Positions 60,701-64,000 of a stretch of DNA of 64,000 nt are shown here, in pieces. The notes under the pieces are model-generated. The model did no database searches, was not told the origin of the DNA, and worked only from the letters and a program-made list of their open reading frames with translations. The stretch lies in NCBI RefSeq assembly GCF_000524195.1, contig NW_020170383.1, positions 762,462-826,461 of the forward strand. Reading direction: 5' to 3'. Both the position numbers and the translations under genes were made by a program. Every line of letters starts with the position of its first letter. The stretch's first letter is position 1. The stretch comes from Echinococcus granulosus (lineage: Eukaryota > Platyhelminthes > Cestoda > Cyclophyllidea > Taeniidae).

Positions 60701-63700
60701 GAGGAACCTCATTCATTATATCCCAGCTGTTGTGTCCTCTGCCGAAGCAGCTGTTCGAGTCTCACTCCGATGGAGCGAAGGGGAGGCAGAAACACCCACA
60801 GCACTCATGAAAACAGCTTTCATTACCTACAAAGCCCATTTTGAGAGCCTTACGTTTTGATGATGTAATCAATCTGCCCCCTAATCAGGCGTTTCTTATT
60901 GTGCATGAAGCTATGCGCCACTGAGCTCCTTAACCATGTCCCATGATTTAGAATCATCTTGCAATTTTTTCCATGTAATTATGGAGTGGTATTTCTATCA
61001 CATGCTCTCATGAAAACCACTTTTTTTGGCTGAAAAATGAGTATTAATTTTGATATTACGTTGTGAACATTTTAGGTGCAGGATTCCACTAAAATATCCT
61101 ATTGTACACAAGAGAGAGACATTTTTCCTCTAAAATACTTTGTTTCCATTTCTTCAGTGTGCATATGTATTTATTCATTTGCTGGTCACAATTGAAGATT
61201 GTGTTTAATGAAGAAGCATTTGTGCAATGGTTTTGCTCATGGTTTCCAAAAGCAGGGTTAATGTGAGTATCAAATGTCTGGATCGCTTCGACAAAATTTC
61301 TTCTGTATACCAGACCCACTTCAAAGCACATATCCCCCCCACATGCGGTGGAAGGTGTTTGAAGCATTTTCACAACACGCATGGTGGATCAAAACATCTC
61401 TACCCCTCCTCATTTCAGTATACACGTAAAATCCGTATTCCCTTGCAGTGTTCATTAAAACCAAACTAGACTGTCAAGTTTGTGTCAGTCAACTAAAACA
61501 GGGCAGGCTGTGAAACTCATCAATTGGTAAGACATGGTGACTAGAATGTGCGATTCCAAAATTGTAACATTCATAATTCACACACGATTTAGAGCGTGGG
61601 AACTGTATGGCTGAGAGATTGAAAGCTATTTTTGCGCTGACCTGGGTCAGTCATCGCGCATTTGCTCCACTGTCTTTTACACTTATTTGTAGGATTAACA
61701 CCCAAAAAGTTCCAGTGTATGGAGGAAGAACATTTGCTCTTATTGATGAACTGTTCTCTTCATAATTTTCTTATGCCAATTCTAAAAAGATGGGAAATAT
61801 ATTAAACGAACGTATTTTGATTGATTTTGTGGGTGTTCGACACTAAAACGAATGTTTTCCATCAAAGCTTCACTTATTAAAACACCACTTTTGATTTTAT
61901 TTCTGAAGCTATCTTTTAGAGTACACAATGGTACGGTTATTTTGAAAAAAAGGATTTCCACTCCTCCCAGACTGTGCGCTTTTGATCTTCGTTCTAGTCG
62001 GTTTACACTAAATGAATTTTCTGTGTACAAATTAGTTCTATTAAGTGCGTGTTTTGAAAATGTAAACAACGACTCCGGTTTGAACATGTGTGTGCGCGTG
62101 TATGTGTGCATGCGTACTACGATGACCCCAAGCAGCGTGCGTGTGTGCGTGCTTTTAGAATGGCCAATCAGATTTATACATGCCATGCCTCTGATGGCTT
62201 TTACTTTCATGCCAATATACACTATCTACTATTACCAAAACATTTGAATAAAGTATATTTCTCCACTCTATGAGGTAATTTCAACTCCACTGAGACTGAA
62301 AATGCTTGGTCTCCTCTCGTAACCGTGATCCGGTTGACAACATACCAGATTTTGTTTTGAATTCAAAATATGCACAAAAAAACTGCTAAAACCACAGTGT
62401 AAGACTTTTTTGGACGTGACAAAGTTATTATGGTACAATAGTAGAATTGAATGGAAGTACTTAAATGACTATTTGCATAGGTGCCCAGGGAGGGTGGCTT
62501 CCCTCCTTTCAAGCTTGATGAAACTCGTCTGCGAATGCATGAGGCTCTCAGTCCAGCCATCGCTCTTCACATACAAAGTGTGGTTGAATTTGCTAAAGCC
62601 ATTCCCAACTTCGTTTCACTCACCCAACCGGACCAACTGGCGTTGCTGAAAGCGGCCTTTCCAGAAGTGTGGGTTGTTCAAGCCGCACGTACGATTTCTT
62701 ACCCGGAGCAGACCATCATGCTCTGCAATGGACATATTATCTGCAGGACGGAACTGGATTTTATCTACACGGTACGTTTACGAATATGTAAACGTTTCCG
62801 CTTGCTTTCGTCTCTTAACTCGGTTGACTTATTAAGGCGAAATTTGTCACAACCTGTTTTTGACCACATTTTATTCCTCAATGATCAAAAGGGTGTTTCA
62901 TTGCTATGCGCAATTACACATCTCACTTTTTGCATAGAAACGCAGAGGTTTATCCTGGTTTTTGGTAACACGTATAATGGTTATGGTCACTAGCATCACG
63001 CAGTCCCCTGTGTTGAGCGACTTTTCCAGTTACCGTGGTAGACTTTGATGTTTTTATCCTCCGTGTCTGTGCATTAGGCCGTTATTTGCCTGAGATGGTC
63101 ATCCGTGTGACCTATGAGAATATTTAGAAATATTCCAAAAGGAGTTACATTTTCCACACATACATTCAAAATGCTTTGTCCACGATCTTGCATTCGTTCT
63201 ACATACCTCTTTCGTTTGTAAATTGCAGTATATCTACTCTTTATCATTCTAACTATGATATTAGGTATTTTTTCCTATGTGAAATACCTTTTCAGCAAAT
63301 AACATTTCAAGTAATTGTTAAATATTTTTTATTTGCCCAGGTTACAGCTAATTAGAGGATCGCAATTTTCTATAAATCTTGTTCATAAAATGCCTGGTAG
63401 ATTGAGAAAAAGGGGAAGTAAGGCGACAAAATAAAAGTCATGTTGTTTAAACTCTCCAACATCACTTTAATATTCCATCTATCTTTATGAGGTGTTCTGA
63501 GTGCATAGAAAATACACTACGATTAAGTACACATTTTTGCATTTTCCTTATTCAGCGATGATGTTCTGAAATACCGGTTTCCATATTGCAAGACCATGTG
63601 GGTCAAATAGTTTCAACGCGTTGTTCGTCTAGATCTCATGAAGAAATCGACCGTAGCAGTCCAAAGCTTTTAATGTTCAAAAATGGTGCCAATTGTTTTC

Positions 63701-63940
63701 ACCGTGTTTTCCTTTTATCAGAGTGTATCCCACATGTGTGATGTGCGAGCTCAGGCGAAAAATAGTGGTGTTACACATGATGCTGGTGGCGAGCATTTTT
63801 ACTAAAAATAATTTTTGATCATTCTTCCTACAAGCCTCAATTAACGTGTGCGATGTTCGAATTTGCCGCCGAATTTTGTGCACTGAATCTTAGTGACGTC
63901 GAAATTGGCCTTTTCAGTGCAATCCTTCTCACCAAACCGA
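51743..63940 (+). CDS. E78: E78/NR1E-type nuclear receptor (3' end outside window)
   Basis: Ligand-regulated transcription factor of the NR1 family, closest in motif content to insect E78. Exons: 51743-52288, 54527-54997, 62481-62771, 63835-63940; the first three end in phase 0 and the last in phase 1, with a GTAAGT donor, so the gene continues beyond the right edge. Residues 1-158: Ser/Asn/Gln-rich A/B region. The DNA-binding domain starts at [15 protein letters not shown]; the P box is CEGCKGFF, split by intron 1 after CEGCK. It continues with [18 protein letters not shown] and ends [12 protein letters not shown], followed by the extension [17 protein letters not shown] helix 1 is in exon 2 ([20 protein letters not shown]). 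Exon 3 holds the LBD signature [20 protein letters not shown], and exon 4 holds [20 protein letters not shown]. Intron 2 is 7.5 kb; extra small exons in it cannot be excluded. The ATG at 51743 follows a likely acceptor; an in-frame ATG at 51683 is the alternative. AF-2 is not in the window. Confidence 0.92.
52289..54526 (+). other. Intron 1 of the nuclear receptor
   Basis: This 2.2-kb intron splits the P box after CEGCK (AAG|GTATGT ... CCGTAG|GGATTC). T-rich, with no recognisable internal feature. Confidence 0.75.
56865..57210. repeat. CpG- and GT-rich block with alternating purine-pyrimidine tract
   Basis: Within intron 2 of the receptor. Contains CACGCACGTCGCGCGC near 56950 and a GCGTGTGCGTGCGCGCGCGC tract near 57100-57120, which is almost perfectly alternating and could adopt Z-DNA. 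A CT-rich stretch near 57033-57058 precedes it. Open frames across it on both strands look like by-products of the repeat. Confidence 0.4.
59640..59935 (+). promoter_or_regulatory. Candidate internal promoter in the nuclear receptor gene
   Basis: A 300-base CpG-rich block in an AT-rich intron. It holds an NRF1-like TGCGCGTGCGCG at 59708-59719, ATTGG (inverted CCAAT) at 59764-59768 and 59855-59859, and a CACGTG E-box at 59805-59810. It lies 2.5 kb upstream of the first LBD-only exon. This arrangement would suit an alternative promoter that yields a receptor without the DNA-binding domain, but no transcript start or first exon can be seen directly. Confidence 0.35.
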
Positions 63941-64000
63941 GTAAGTTTCTGACATCTTTACCTTTAATAATGAACCTGAATATTAAGGGTGTAGCATTGC

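Larger units (their letters stand above)
54998..62480 (+). other. 7.5-kb intron 2 of the nuclear receptor
   Basis: Separates the DNA-binding/helix-1 exon (TTG|GTAAGT) from the main LBD exon (GCATAG|GTGCCC). It contains two CpG/GT-rich blocks, described separately, and two minus-strand open stretches (60051-60236, 60392-60607) of unknown meaning. The rest is AT-rich with no recognised element. Confidence 0.7.

Noticed and set aside
1..64000. Prokaryotic operons, CRISPR arrays, insertion sequences, riboswitches
   Set aside because: All recognised genes have spliceosomal introns and animal-specific products; no regularly spaced repeats or bacterial elements were seen.

Overview
This window is nuclear DNA from a metazoan, most likely a parasitic flatworm (cestode or trematode). 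Five multi-exon protein genes with animal-specific products are split by GT-AG introns and set in AT-rich DNA with no bacterial gene layout. Three further signs point to flatworms: introns of 33-48 nt near the 5' ends of two genes, splice acceptors directly at or just before start codons (as expected with spliced-leader trans-splicing), and an E78-type nuclear receptor. I cannot name the species.

Layout. 1-4728: no gene recognised. 4729-12771 (minus): PYROXD1, a FAD/NAD(P)H pyridine nucleotide-disulphide oxidoreductase, 5 exons. 13362-16419 (minus): Orai, the store-operated calcium channel pore, 3 exons, lying 590 bp upstream of PYROXD1 on the same strand. 17756-20345: two copies of a dispersed tRNA-like repeat (a third is at 50250-50445). 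21188-27453 (plus): AGGF1 (coiled coil, OCRE, RS-rich, FHA, G-patch), about 9 exons. 28155-29271: a possible mariner relic. 32417-35052 (minus): a decayed Ty3/gypsy pol with RT, RNase H and integrase. 39315-46538 (minus): a myotubularin-related phosphatase of the MTMR3/MTMR4 type, 13 exons, ending in an unusual FYVE-like zinc finger. 51743 to beyond the right edge (plus): an E78/NR1E-type nuclear receptor, with its DNA-binding domain and part of its ligand-binding domain in the window.

Exon boundaries were inferred by eye from splice consensus, phase agreement and recalled family motifs. In all five genes the phases close, giving open frames of about 571 (PYROXD1, counting a Met supplied from outside the exon), 245 (Orai), 623 (AGGF1) and 1306 (MTMR) residues, plus a partial receptor. 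The genes do not form one pathway. Orai and PYROXD1 may be a co-transcribed pair: the first PYROXD1 coding exon has no ATG, has a stop codon at its acceptor, and lies about 280 bp after a poly(A) signal for Orai.

Other points worth a look: substitutions at two functionally important Orai positions; a FYVE finger with all eight cysteines but no basic PI3P-binding motif; a GC-AG intron; a 9-nt microexon candidate; and a CpG-rich block with CCAAT and E-box motifs inside the receptor intron that separates DNA-binding from ligand-binding exons.
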